From positions 19,162 through 83,161 of the forward strand of contig DAOTUI010000197.1 in NCBI GenBank assembly GCA_034437035.1: 64,000 nt of DNA. Direction: 5' to 3'. The notes under the pieces were generated by a model that was given only the letters and a program-made list of their open reading frames with translations, made no database searches and was not told the origin of the DNA. Position numbers and translations under genes: made by a program. This stretch comes from CAKZQX01 sp034437035. GTDB lineage: Bacteria; Chloroflexota; Chloroflexia; Chloroflexales; Chloroflexaceae. Positions 7,408 through 15,618 of this stretch are shown here, piece by piece; the stretch's first letter is position 1; every line of letters begins with the position of its first letter.

Positions 7408-10086
7408 TTAATCGTCCCCGGTGTGATCAGGCCACGCGACAATGACTTCGGTACCCTGGCCGGGGGTTGAACAGATCTGCATCCGGGCATTGATTCTGGT
7501 TGCCCGCTCGCGCATCGAGATCAGCCCAAAGTGATCACCCGCAACCTGCGCCGGATCAAACCCCTTGCCATCGTCGGCGATCAGCATGCGCGTCGAGGTG
7601 CCGTCCTCTACCCGCAGGACGACCCGGCGGGCCTGGGCATGGCGCGACACGTTCGTCAGCGCCTCCTGCGCAATCCGCAAGAGCGCCTGCGCGACTTCAT
7701 CGGGGAGGGCCGGATTGGCTCCAATCTCTACGGTAACTGGTATCCCGGTGCGCTGTTCAAATGCGTCTGCGTGCCGGGTCAGCGCCTGCGCCAGACTCTG
7801 CTCGTCCGCTTCGGCCGGGCGAAGTTCAAGGAGCAGCGCGCGCATCTCCGCCAGCGCCCCGCGTGTCAGATCGCGGATCTGTTTGAGTGACTGCCGCGCC
7901 TCCTCCGGATCAAGCTCCCAGAGGTCGGGGATAACCTGGGACAGCAGGCTCATACTGAACATGGACTGTGTGACCGAGTCGTGCAGTTCGCGGGCCAGGC
8001 GGCGACGTTCCTCCAGCACCGCCAGTTGCTGCCCACGCTCGGCCAGCAGGCGATGCTGCCGGCGGCTATCAATGGCGGTTGCCAGTTGCGCCGCCGTTGC
8101 CTGGTAGGGCTGCAGGTTTGCTTCCTGCCATGTGTGCGTATCCGGATAACTCAGCAGCACCATGCCGATACGCCGCCCGCGAACCATCAGCGGGATCAGC
8201 GCCAGTGCCGGACGTTGCGCATGGGCCTGCATCCGGCGCAACACCGTGGGCACCTCTGGATCGGTGTAGACATTGGCAAAGGTAACGGTCTGCCCGGCGT
8301 CAAGCAGTGGCGTAAAAGGTGCATCGACAAAGGGCCAGCGCTCCTCTTCCAGATAGGTTCCTCGCTGCGGCGACCAGCGCCCACGAATAACCATAGTTGT
8401 GCGCCGGTCCAGGTGATCATGTTCCAGAAGCACAACGGTACAGGCATAGCGTCCCCGCGCCGCCACCTGCTCCAGGTAGGCCACGATGACTTCGTCCACG
8501 CTCATCGCCGTACTGAGCCGCCGGCTGGTGGCATAGAGCAACCGGGTCTCTTCCAGTGCCCGTTGCAGGCTCCCAAACAGCCGGGCATTCTCGATAGCAG
8601 TTCCCAGTTGGTCGGCAATAATTGCAAAACCGGCGGCATCCTCCTCGGTGATGCGCCGGCGCGACTCGATATTGAGCACCCCCAGCAACCGCTCGCCAAA
8701 CAGTAGCGGAACAGCCAGTTCAGAATAGATGTCGGACGCACCCGGAACCGGCAGATAGCGCGGATCGTTCTGCACATCGACAATCAGCAGCGGCTGCCGC
8801 TGCTGTGCCGCTATGCCGATCACGCCCTGGTTGATCGGCTGCCGATACTCATCGACAATCGCCTCGATATAAATCCCGCTGTAGCTGCGCAGCACCAGCG
8901 TTTGCGGATCGTCCGGGTCAATCAGCAACAGCGCGATGTTGTGATATTCAAGCTGTTCGCGGATAGCCGCAACCGCTGTGTGGATAATCTCATCAAGACT
9001 AAGGCTGTTGGTAATCAGCCGCCCGACATGGTTGATCGCGGCAATCCGGGCCGCGCGCTGCTGTTCTGCCGTAAACAGCCGGGCATTCTCGATAGCAGTT
9101 CCCAGTTGGTCGGCAATAATGCACAGGCTGGTGACATCCTCTTCACTGAACCGCGTGTCGCTCTCCAGATTGAGCACGCCCAGTACCGCATCACAATGCA
9201 GGATCGGCAACGCCAGCTCCGCCTGAATATCCGCAACACCGGGTATTGCAACATAGCGCGGATCAGCGCAGACATCGTTGACCAGTGTTGCCTGGCGGGA
9301 ATGGGCTGCGGCCCCGGTGATGCCCTGGGTGACGGGCAGCCGATGCTCCTGCCGTGTGGCCGGGCGATAGCGGCCGGCAACTGCGCCGAAGACCAGCGTC
9401 TGCGGGTCTGCCGGGTCAATCAGCGCGAGTGAGACATAGGTGTAGCCCAACAATTCATGGATAGCATCGGCGGCATTCTGCAGCAGATCGTTAATCAACA
9501 GATCTGCCGTGATAATGCGCCCGATCCGCGCAATCAACGCCAGGCGCTCATTGCGGCGCTGTTCCTGCTTGTAGCGGCGCGCATTCTCGATAGCGATTGC
9601 GGCATGGCGCGCAAACAACTCCAGCGTAGCCACATCCTGTACGCCAAAGCGATGCGGCAACTCCGCCCCGACGCTGAACACCCCGATGACCTGTCGGCCC
9701 CACCAGATCGGCATGCCGATGGCGGCATGGTCGGCAAACTCGGGCAGGATCAGGTCATCCAGTTCATCGTAGCGATCCAGCCGGACCGGCTGCCGTTCAC
9801 GCAACACCCGCCCGGTCAACCCGCTGTCCGGCGGGATCTCGCGGGCCCACTTGCGCAGGGGCATATTGACCACTGCTGCTGTCTGCACCACCGGGCCGGC
9901 AGTGCGTTCCACCACCAGCCCGATCGTGCCATGGTCGGCGCCAATCAGCTCGATGGCACTGGCGACGATGCGGGTCAGCAGCGGTTCAAGCTCCAGTTCG
10001 CTGCTGATCAGTTCGATCACCTGGCGCAGGCTCTCAGCGCGGCGCAGGACTTCGTCACGCTGTTGTTGCAGGATCTCCACGGTCAT
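7408..10086 (-). CDS. Four-GAF sensor histidine kinase (NarL-partner HisKA_3 type)
   Basis: About 892 residues from ATG 10086 (AGGTGAG 10 bp upstream); an in-frame start at 10161 is less likely. Four GAF domains in tandem, ending in the recurrent helix DQLGTAIENARLF, fill roughly the first 680 residues. Then comes a HisKA_3 dimerisation helix with phospho-acceptor His in RELHDSVTQSMFSMSLLSQ and an HATPase with RIAQEALTNVSRHAQ, LIADDGKGFDP and GLISMRERA. There are no membrane segments, so it is a cytosolic sensor of small ligands or redox state. A 48-bp stretch is identical at 8575-8622 and 9073-9120, inside the GAF2 and GAF3 coding regions, showing recent internal duplication or conversion. 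Confidence 0.93.
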   Translation of the reverse strand: MTVEILQQQRDEVLRRAESLRQVIELISSELELEPLLTRIVASAIELIGADHGTIGLVVERTAGPVVQTAAVVNMPLRKWAREIPPDSGLTGRVLRERQPVRLDRYDELDDLILPEFADHAAIGMPIWWGRQVIGVFSVGAELPHRFGVQDVATLELFARHAAIAIENARRYKQEQRRNERLALIARIGRIITADLLINDLLQNAADAIHELLGYTYVSLALIDPADPQTLVFGAVAGRYRPATRQEHRLPVTQGITGAAAHSRQATLVNDVCADPRYVAIPGVADIQAELALPILHCDAVLGVLNLESDTRFSEEDVTSLCIIADQLGTAIENARLFTAEQQRAARIAAINHVGRLITNSLSLDEIIHTAVAAIREQLEYHNIALLLIDPDDPQTLVLRSYSGIYIEAIVDEYRQPINQGVIGIAAQQRQPLLIVDVQNDPRYLPVPGASDIYSELAVPLLFGERLLGVLNIESRRRITEEDAAGFAIIADQLGTAIENARLFGSLQRALEETRLLYATSRRLSTAMSVDEVIVAYLEQVAARGRYACTVVLLEHDHLDRRTTMVIRGRWSPQRGTYLEEERWPFVDAPFTPLLDAGQTVTFANVYTDPEVPTVLRRMQAHAQRPALALIPLMVRGRRIGMVLLSYPDTHTWQEANLQPYQATAAQLATAIDSRRQHRLLAERGQQLAVLEERRRLARELHDSVTQSMFSMSLLSQVIPDLWELDPEEARQSLKQIRDLTRGALAEMRALLLELRPAEADEQSLAQALTRHADAFEQRTGIPVTVEIGANPALPDEVAQALLRIAQEALTNVSRHAQARRVVLRVEDGTSTRMLIADDGKGFDPAQVAGDHFGLISMRERATRINARMQICSTPGQGTEVIVAWPDHTGDD

Positions 10087-10162
10087 ACCAGCGCTCACCT
10101 GCTTTCCAGAGTTGTACCGGATTAGGCCTGGGTCCATTATACCGGATGGACCGGGAAGCACA

Positions 10163-10204
10163 AAGAACCAGGTTGAGGGCGAGAAAACCCCAGACCTGGT
10201 TCTT
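10163..10204 (-). terminator. Inverted repeat after dppC-like gene, possible terminator
   Basis: AAGAACCAGGT (10163-10173) pairs perfectly with ACCTGGTTCTT (10194-10204) across a 20-base loop, between the end of the permease gene and the start of the kinase gene. The U-run after the stem on the minus strand is short (TTTG), so efficiency is uncertain. Confidence 0.5.
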
Positions 10205-10227
10205 GCGCGTGCAAGTTGCCGGCTTTT

Positions 10228-11160
10228 TTACTGCTTGAGGCGTGGGTCGAGCGCATCGCGCAGACCATCGCCCAGCAGGTTAAACCCCAGCACCGCCAGC
10301 ATAATCGCCATGCCGGGGAAGAAGACCAGATGCGGCGCGGAGAAGACCTGGTTGCGTTCACTGCTCAACATCGACCCCCACTCGGGCGTCGGCGGTTGCG
10401 CGCCCAATCCCAGGAAGGAGAGCGCAGCTACATCCAGGATAGCAATCCCGATCCCCAGGGTGCCCTGCACGATCAGCGGGGAGATGGCATTGGGCAAAAT
10501 ATGCCGGAAGAGAATCCGTGGATGGCTACTGCCGATCGCGCGGGCGGCGGCGGCATACTCCTCCTCCTTGGTCGTAAGAATGCCGGCGCGGATCACGCGG
10601 GCATACTGCGGGATGGTGACAATGGCAATCCCCAGCATCGCATTCATCAGCCCCGGCCCCAGCACGCTCACGATCGCAATTGCCAGCAGTAGGAAGGGAA
10701 AGGCTAACTGCACATCCAGGATACGCATAATCAGATCTTCCACCCAACCGCCGACATAGCCCGCCACCGCGCCCAGCAGTACCCCGGCCAGCATCGCTAC
10801 TGCCACCGTGATAAACCCGACGAAGAGCGAGACGCGCGTACCATAAACAACCCGGCTAAACTGATCCCGAAAGTTGCCGTCAATGCCCATTAGATGTTGC
10901 GACTGCGTTTCATCACATCCCAGCAGATGAATGCAGGGCGGCGCGCGTTTGCCGACATCCTCAACCCCCAGCAGCACCTGCTCCGGGTCGTAGGGTGCAA
11001 TCAGCGGGGCCAGGATTGCCACCAGGACCAGCGTCCCGATAATCAGCAGGCCCGCGATAGCCGAGCGCTGTCGGAAGAAGCGCCGGAGCGCCTGCCGCCA
11101 GGGACTCTCGGCTGTGCGCCGGGGCAGACTGATTGCAACCGTCTCCACATCTACTGCCAT
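10228..11160 (-). CDS. ABC importer permease, DppC/OppC type
   Basis: 310 residues from ATG 11160 (AGAGGTAG upstream). It has the N-terminal OppC_N segment with the first membrane helix (SAIAGLLIIGTLVLVAILAP), then a BPD_transp_1 domain with five further helices and the EAA loop (EYAAAARAIGSSHPRILFRHILPN) that docks to an ATPase. Last gene of a binding protein-permease-permease operon for peptides, nickel or similar solutes. No ATP-binding genes (DppD/DppF type) are present here, so ATPases must come from elsewhere. The 212-bp gap to dppB holds a degraded MITE copy. Confidence 0.9.
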   Translation of the reverse strand: MAVDVETVAISLPRRTAESPWRQALRRFFRQRSAIAGLLIIGTLVLVAILAPLIAPYDPEQVLLGVEDVGKRAPPCIHLLGCDETQSQHLMGIDGNFRDQFSRVVYGTRVSLFVGFITVAVAMLAGVLLGAVAGYVGGWVEDLIMRILDVQLAFPFLLLAIAIVSVLGPGLMNAMLGIAIVTIPQYARVIRAGILTTKEEEYAAAARAIGSSHPRILFRHILPNAISPLIVQGTLGIGIAILDVAALSFLGLGAQPPTPEWGSMLSSERNQVFSAPHLVFFPGMAIMLAVLGFNLLGDGLRDALDPRLKQ

Positions 11161-11217
11161 GGTCACACTACCTCTAGTTCCAATACCTTTCAAATAAGAC
11201 GACGTACATGTGTACTC

Positions 11218-11359
11218 CCCCGAAAGGAGATATCGCCTCTTTTCACAAAAACATTTCACAAAGTGAAATTTTTTGTGAAAAAGTATAGATCACGGACCAC
11301 GCTGCCGCAGGCGAGTCTGGCGCGCATCTGGTCAAACGTCCGGTTTGATCGCCTACCGC
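11218..11359. mobile_element. MITE-like element, copy 2 (degraded, inside the dpp-type operon)
   Basis: Inverse orientation relative to copy 1. It carries the central palindrome around 11240-11282 (arms TTTTCACAAAAAC... and ...TTTTTTGTGAAAA about loop AAA) and the inner arm GCTGCCGCAGGCGA, but no recognisable terminal repeats. It lies between the two permease genes and would be transcribed with them as a strong hairpin. Confidence 0.55.
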
Positions 11360-11372
11360 GAAGGTATTGCCG

Positions 11373-12452
11373 CTAGTTCAGCCGAATACGCGGGTCGAGC
11401 AGAGCATACGAAAGATCGACCAGCAGATTCACCATCACATACGTAAACGCCACCGCCAGCGTCACACCCTGGATAATCGGGTAATCTCGCGCGGTAATCG
11501 CCTCAAACAGGATACGTCCGACGCCCGCCAGGTTAAAGATCGTCTCAGTCAGTACCGCCCCGCCAAACACCGTTCCCAACTGCAACCCGACGATGGTGAC
11601 AACCGGCAGCAGCGCGTTGCGGAAGGCATGCGACAGGATGACTACATGGTCGGACAGCCCCTTGGCGCGGGCCGTACGCACATAATCCCGCCCCAGCACC
11701 TCCAGCATGCTCGAGCGGGTCATCCGCGCAATAATTGCCATCGGAATCGTTGCCAGCGCCACGGCGGGTAAGATCAGATGTTTGATCGTCGCGCCCAGCA
11801 ACTCCCAGTTGAAAGTAATAATCGCATTGAAAATATAAAAGTTAGCAAAAAACTCCAGCAGGCGGTAGACCCCCGTTCCCGCTTCAACATTCCAGTTATA
11901 CACTTCAAAGAACGGCGTGGCATCCATCCCGGCAGGCAGGCGACCCGAGGGCGGCAGTGCAAACGGCGTATCGCGCAAGAGCAGCGCAAACACATAGGCC
12001 AGCATCAGCCCCAGCCAGAACACCGGCATCGACACGCCGATATTGGCCCCAACCATCGTGCCTACATCCACTGCCGAGTTGCGCCGGATCGCCGCCAGCA
12101 GACCGGCCGGCACACCGATGAGCGTTGCAATTGCCAGGGAGGTCAGCCCCAGTTCAATCGTTACGGGTAGCCGCTCGACCAGGATCTGCATGATCGGACG
12201 CCTAAAGCGGATCGACTCGCCCAGGTCGCCCCGCAGCACATCAAGCGCATAGATGCCAAACTGCACCGGGATGGGCTGATCCAGTCCCTTCTCCCGGTTG
12301 AAGCGCTCACAGATTGCCGGCGTGGCCTTCTCACCCAGCATGGCCGTGCAGGGATCACCAGGGATCATACGGGCCAGCGCAAATGTCACCAGCAGCACCC
12401 CCGCCAGGACAGGAATTGCCGATAGGAAACGTCGAATGATATACTTGATCAT
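11373..12452 (-). CDS. ABC importer permease, DppB/OppB type
   Basis: 359 residues. It starts with the DppB signature helix MIKYIIRRFLSAIPVLAGVLLVTFALARMIPGDP (split here for reading), then a ~60-residue periplasmic loop and a BPD_transp_1 domain with EAA loop DYVRTARAKGLSDHVVILSHAFRNALLP. The insert between helices (residues ~165-215) is longer than in E. coli DppB. It pairs with the downstream DppC-type permease to form the membrane channel, and follows the binding-protein gene after a 133-bp gap containing a strong stem-loop. Confidence 0.9.
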   Translation of the reverse strand: MIKYIIRRFLSAIPVLAGVLLVTFALARMIPGDPCTAMLGEKATPAICERFNREKGLDQPIPVQFGIYALDVLRGDLGESIRFRRPIMQILVERLPVTIELGLTSLAIATLIGVPAGLLAAIRRNSAVDVGTMVGANIGVSMPVFWLGLMLAYVFALLLRDTPFALPPSGRLPAGMDATPFFEVYNWNVEAGTGVYRLLEFFANFYIFNAIITFNWELLGATIKHLILPAVALATIPMAIIARMTRSSMLEVLGRDYVRTARAKGLSDHVVILSHAFRNALLPVVTIVGLQLGTVFGGAVLTETIFNLAGVGRILFEAITARDYPIIQGVTLAVAFTYVMVNLLVDLSYALLDPRIRLN

Positions 12453-12522
12453 AATCGTGTACTATCTAAATAGTGATCGATTTTTGGCGAAGTTAACATG
12501 AACAGAGGAATATCCGTAGTAC

Positions 12523-12566
12523 CACCTTATGGTGGGATTGTGCTACCACAACCCCACCATAAGGCG
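12523..12566 (-). promoter_or_regulatory. Intercistronic stem-loop between binding protein and permease genes
   Basis: 20-base arms at 12523-12542 and 12547-12566 pair almost perfectly around the loop CTAC. Such hairpins after binding-protein genes usually stabilise the upstream mRNA or cause partial termination, giving more binding protein than permease. No T-run follows, so attenuation or RNA stabilisation is favoured over full termination. Confidence 0.6.
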
Positions 12567-12585
12567 AAATATGATCTTGCCGGGG

Positions 12586-14412
12586 TTACTCGGCGGCTTC
12601 CCCGCCGTCCTCATTAATAAAGCCACCCCAGAGGGCGGAGAAGTAGGTGAACGCACCCGTGTTACCGACATGCAGTGGGTGGGATGCATCCCACTGCACC
12701 GCCCAGGACATTACCACATCGTTGGCGTCCAACTCCGACCCATCGTGGAACATGACGCCCTCGCGCAGGCTGCAAGTCCAGACCGTCAGATCGGCGCTGG
12801 GCTCACAGGCGGTTGCCAGGGCCGGCTCCACTTCCGTGCCGCCCACCTCGTAGCGCAACAGCCCTTCGAGCACCTGCTCACAGGCCCGCAACGATTCGCC
12901 GTCGGTCTCATCCGCACAGTAGAGGCTGATCGGCTCGGCATTCTGCATCCAGACGAAGGTGTCACGGTCGCCCGGTTGCACCACGGCAAAATACTCATTG
13001 CCGAGCGGGCTGGCGTGGGCGCCCTCAACATCGACCTGGTAGACCACCGCCGAGCCGCCGTTGGCAATCGGCACCATCGGGACATGCTCTTTGATCAGGT
13101 TGTTGGCCTCCTCGTAGAGCGGGCGGCGCTCCTCGTTATCGGCCAGCGAAGCCGCCTCTTGCAGCGCTGAGGTGATATCTTCAAACTTCTCACCAAACTG
13201 CTGCGAGGCACCTGCGCCAAAGTGGAAGTCGAGGAAGTTGGTCATATCGGGATAGTCGGCGTTCCAACCCAGCAGATGCAGCCCTTCCAACTCACCCGCG
13301 TCGGCGGCGGCAATAAACGCCCCCGACTCCATTACGTTGATGTTCGCCGTGATACCAATCTCTTCCAACTGCGCCTGCAGATCCTGCGCAACCACACCCG
13401 GCTCGGGCAGGTAGCTGCGGACCACATCGCGGTAGGCAATCTCGGTCTCAAAGCCGTCGGGATAGCCCGCCTCGGCCAGCAGTTCCCGTGCGCGCTCCGG
13501 ATTATATTCGTACCACTCCTCGCCGACGCAGGCATTGGGAATGGCGCATGGCGTAAAGTGGGTTGCCACACTCGATCCGGGTGGATAGAAGTTATCGACA
13601 ATACGCCGGCGATCAATCCCCATCGCAATCGCCTGGCGCACCTGCTCATTGTCAAACGGCGGGTAGGTGTTGTTCATCCCGACATAGAAGATATTCAGCG
13701 GTGCGCGCTCGATCAACTGCAGATTCTCATCCTCTTCGGCGTTAACAAAGTCATCCGGGGCCGGGTTGTCGATAGCATCCACCGTTCCCGTCTGCAGTTC
13801 GAGCAGGCGCTGGGCTGCTTCCGCACTCCAGCGGAAGACCAGCGTCTCCGTCTGGGCCGGATCGCCCCAGTAGTCTTCGAAGCGCGAGTAGACCACCTGC
13901 TCACCCCGATCCCAGGTATCGACCATGTAGGGACCGGTGCCGACGGGGTTCTCCAGTGGCGAACCATCCGTGGCCTCAAGATGCTCGCTCGGCTGGATGG
14001 AGAAGGGCACAAACGCCGCTTTAACCGGGAAGGCCGGGTCAGGCCGGCACATCGTGAACTGCACCGTCATCTCATCAATAGCGGCGATTTCCTGCAAGAT
14101 TCCGCCATACTCACAGTCGGGCGCGCTGACCACCAGCAGATCGCCCTCGGCTGCGGCCGTTTCTTCGGTCGGCTCTTCCTCAGCGTCAGCTTCGGTCGGC
14201 TCTTCCTCAGCATCGGCTGCGGTCGGCGCTTCCGCCTCAGTTTCTGTAGTTGGCTCGGTGTCCTCGGTGTCCTCGGTCGGCTCAGCGGCCTCGGTTGGTG
14301 CTTCGGGAGCGGCTCCCTGCTGCCCACCACAGGCTGCCAGAATGGGGAGAAACAACGCCAGCAGGAGCAGCAATGCTGCCTGGCGGCGCCAGTGTGTACC
14401 TACTACGTACAT
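12586..14412 (-). CDS. Family 5 solute-binding lipoprotein with circularly permuted domain order
   Basis: 608 residues. Signal peptide with lipobox LAAC (Cys28), then an acidic T/E/A/P linker to about residue 90. The folded part starts at ILQEIAAIDEMTVQF, followed by NPVGTGPYMVDTW and LNIFYVGMNNTYPPFDNEQV. In ordinary SBP_bac_5 proteins these lie about 120 residues after the start. The normal C-terminal segment (EANNLIKEHVPMVPIANGG) ends near residue 480. Residues ~483-608 (QVLEGLLRYE, EPALATACEP, SLREGVMFHDGSELDANDVV, YFSALWGGF) are what normally forms the N-terminus. This reads as a natural circular permutation. First gene of the importer operon; ligand unknown. Confidence 0.85.
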   Translation of the reverse strand: MYVVGTHWRRQAALLLLLALFLPILAACGGQQGAAPEAPTEAAEPTEDTEDTEPTTETEAEAPTAADAEEEPTEADAEEEPTEETAAAEGDLLVVSAPDCEYGGILQEIAAIDEMTVQFTMCRPDPAFPVKAAFVPFSIQPSEHLEATDGSPLENPVGTGPYMVDTWDRGEQVVYSRFEDYWGDPAQTETLVFRWSAEAAQRLLELQTGTVDAIDNPAPDDFVNAEEDENLQLIERAPLNIFYVGMNNTYPPFDNEQVRQAIAMGIDRRRIVDNFYPPGSSVATHFTPCAIPNACVGEEWYEYNPERARELLAEAGYPDGFETEIAYRDVVRSYLPEPGVVAQDLQAQLEEIGITANINVMESGAFIAAADAGELEGLHLLGWNADYPDMTNFLDFHFGAGASQQFGEKFEDITSALQEAASLADNEERRPLYEEANNLIKEHVPMVPIANGGSAVVYQVDVEGAHASPLGNEYFAVVQPGDRDTFVWMQNAEPISLYCADETDGESLRACEQVLEGLLRYEVGGTEVEPALATACEPSADLTVWTCSLREGVMFHDGSELDANDVVMSWAVQWDASHPLHVGNTGAFTYFSALWGGFINEDGGEAAE

Positions 14413-14996
14413 AGTTTTACCTCATGGTAACTGTAAGAGATCATCACAAACAGATCAACTATCACATCTGAGTTATGACCGGCAGATCACCTCCCTTCGG
14501 GCTATGCTATCGGACACAGACAGATCAATCCGGTACCGGGTGAGGGGACACCCGCCCCGATGGTATCCGGGAAAACCGGCGAGTATAGTTGGGGCCAGAG
14601 AAACGATTGAGGATTATAGCAGAAAGGCCAGGGGGCGTCAACGCGCGCGCAGGCAGGGGGTGGAAGGTAATACGCGTTACATGGTGGAGTTTTGGACCAT
14701 GAAAGCCACGTTTTGGACCACGAACGCCACCAAATGGGCGAACAACGCGATATAGTTATACAAATCTACTTATCATAGTCAGGACTTACGCAGTTACCAT
14801 GCAAACCGGACGTTTCACCCGATGGAAACCCGATTCGCCTGCGGCAGCATGGTACTCTTTTTTCTTTTTCACAAAAATTTTACACAAAGTGTAAAATTTT
14901 TGTGAAAAAGAAAGGGATCTTCCGCCCTGCCGGAGGCGAAATTTCCTTTCGGGTTTGTGACCGCGTAAGTCTTGATAGTATAATCAAGGAGAAAAT
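14413..14996. other. Gene-free spacer upstream of the importer operon
   Basis: No gene. It holds the promoter region of the importer operon (a weak TTGATC-N17-TACAGT is possible just upstream of the binding-protein ATG), a short repeated phrase with two TTTTGGACCA motifs at 14692-14720, and MITE copy 3. Confidence 0.5.
14780..14974. mobile_element. MITE-like element, copy 3, with target duplication ATAGT
   Basis: Ends CAGGACTTACGCAGT and ACCGCGTAAGTCTTG are inverted repeats; direct repeats ATAGT at 14775-14779 and 14975-14979 flank them. Inside are inner arms CGCCTGCGGCAGCATGGTAC and CTGCCGGAGGCGAAA, and a perfect central palindrome with arms of about 22 bp (CTTTTTCACAAAAATTTTAC...) around loop AAA. 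Confidence 0.85.
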
Positions 14997-15224
14997 TCAC
15001 TCCATATACTCCCGCCACTCCCCAGGCAATACATCAAAATCCTCCGCCATGGCGATCATGCCGCGGGCACTGCCCGGTCGGCGCGGTTGCCGGGCAGGTT
15101 GCAGCGGTACTAACCGAACCATCTGCTGATCGTCCGTCGTAATCAGCACGATTTCGCCGCGTAGGGCGGCAGCGATTAAGCCGGGTAGTTGCCGGGTTGC
15201 TTCGTCTACGTGGAGTTGCTGCAT
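14997..15224 (-). CDS. Phd/YefM-type antitoxin-like protein without a toxin partner
   Basis: 75 residues. MQQLHVDEATRQLPGLIAAA and IVLITTDDQQMVRLVPLQP match the DNA-binding half of Phd/DUF2281 antitoxins. The tail RGMIAMAEDFDVLPGEWREY is the usual toxin-binding segment (GxxxMxEDFD). No toxin ORF is present on either side: downstream is a MITE and upstream about 390 bp of non-coding DNA. It may be a remnant of a pair or an autonomous regulator. Confidence 0.75.
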   Translation of the reverse strand: MQQLHVDEATRQLPGLIAAALRGEIVLITTDDQQMVRLVPLQPARQPRRPGSARGMIAMAEDFDVLPGEWREYME

Positions 15225-15618
15225 GCTCAGAGCCTCCGATAATCTGGCGGTATGACCTTTGGTATGCAGTATAGCACACCGTCATCTGATGCATTCATCG
15301 GGCTGAGGCTCATTCGTGTATTCGTGGTTCCATTCGTGGACGGTGGGCTACGTCAACATTGATAGTAACCGTCGTGCTAATGTTCGTCGGCATCAGGCAG
15401 GAAGCTCGGAACCGCCTGATGAAGTTTGAAAAAATGATCCGGATATGAATGACCGGGAGTCCCGGTTTTAGCCGGTTGGATGCCTGCCGGGGCCAGGGTA
15501 TACCACTGGGAACGCCTGATCCGGCTGAAGCCGGGACGCCTGATCAGTGGTGTCCGGATTTAATGTTCAAACTTCGTAAGGCGGCACTACAAGCACGGTA
15601 CGGGCCTCTGACATCGCC
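15225..15618. repeat. Spacer carrying a type-B dispersed palindromic element
   Basis: No gene. Bases 15412-15586 form a second, separate element type: outer inverted arms CCGCCTGATGAAGTTTGAA and TTCAAACTTCGTAAGGCGG, then inner arms AGTCCCGGTTTTAGCCGG and CCGGCTGAAGCCGGGA. Similar sequences recur near 21.5, 36.9 and 63.0 kb. The phrase ATTCGTGGTTCCATTCGTGG near 15315 is another low-complexity repeat. Confidence 0.6.

Noticed and set aside
13222..14430. Long plus-strand open frame of about 400 codons
   Set aside because: It is antisense to the binding-protein gene, lacks family motifs and a ribosome site, and reflects GC-biased codon use of the real gene.
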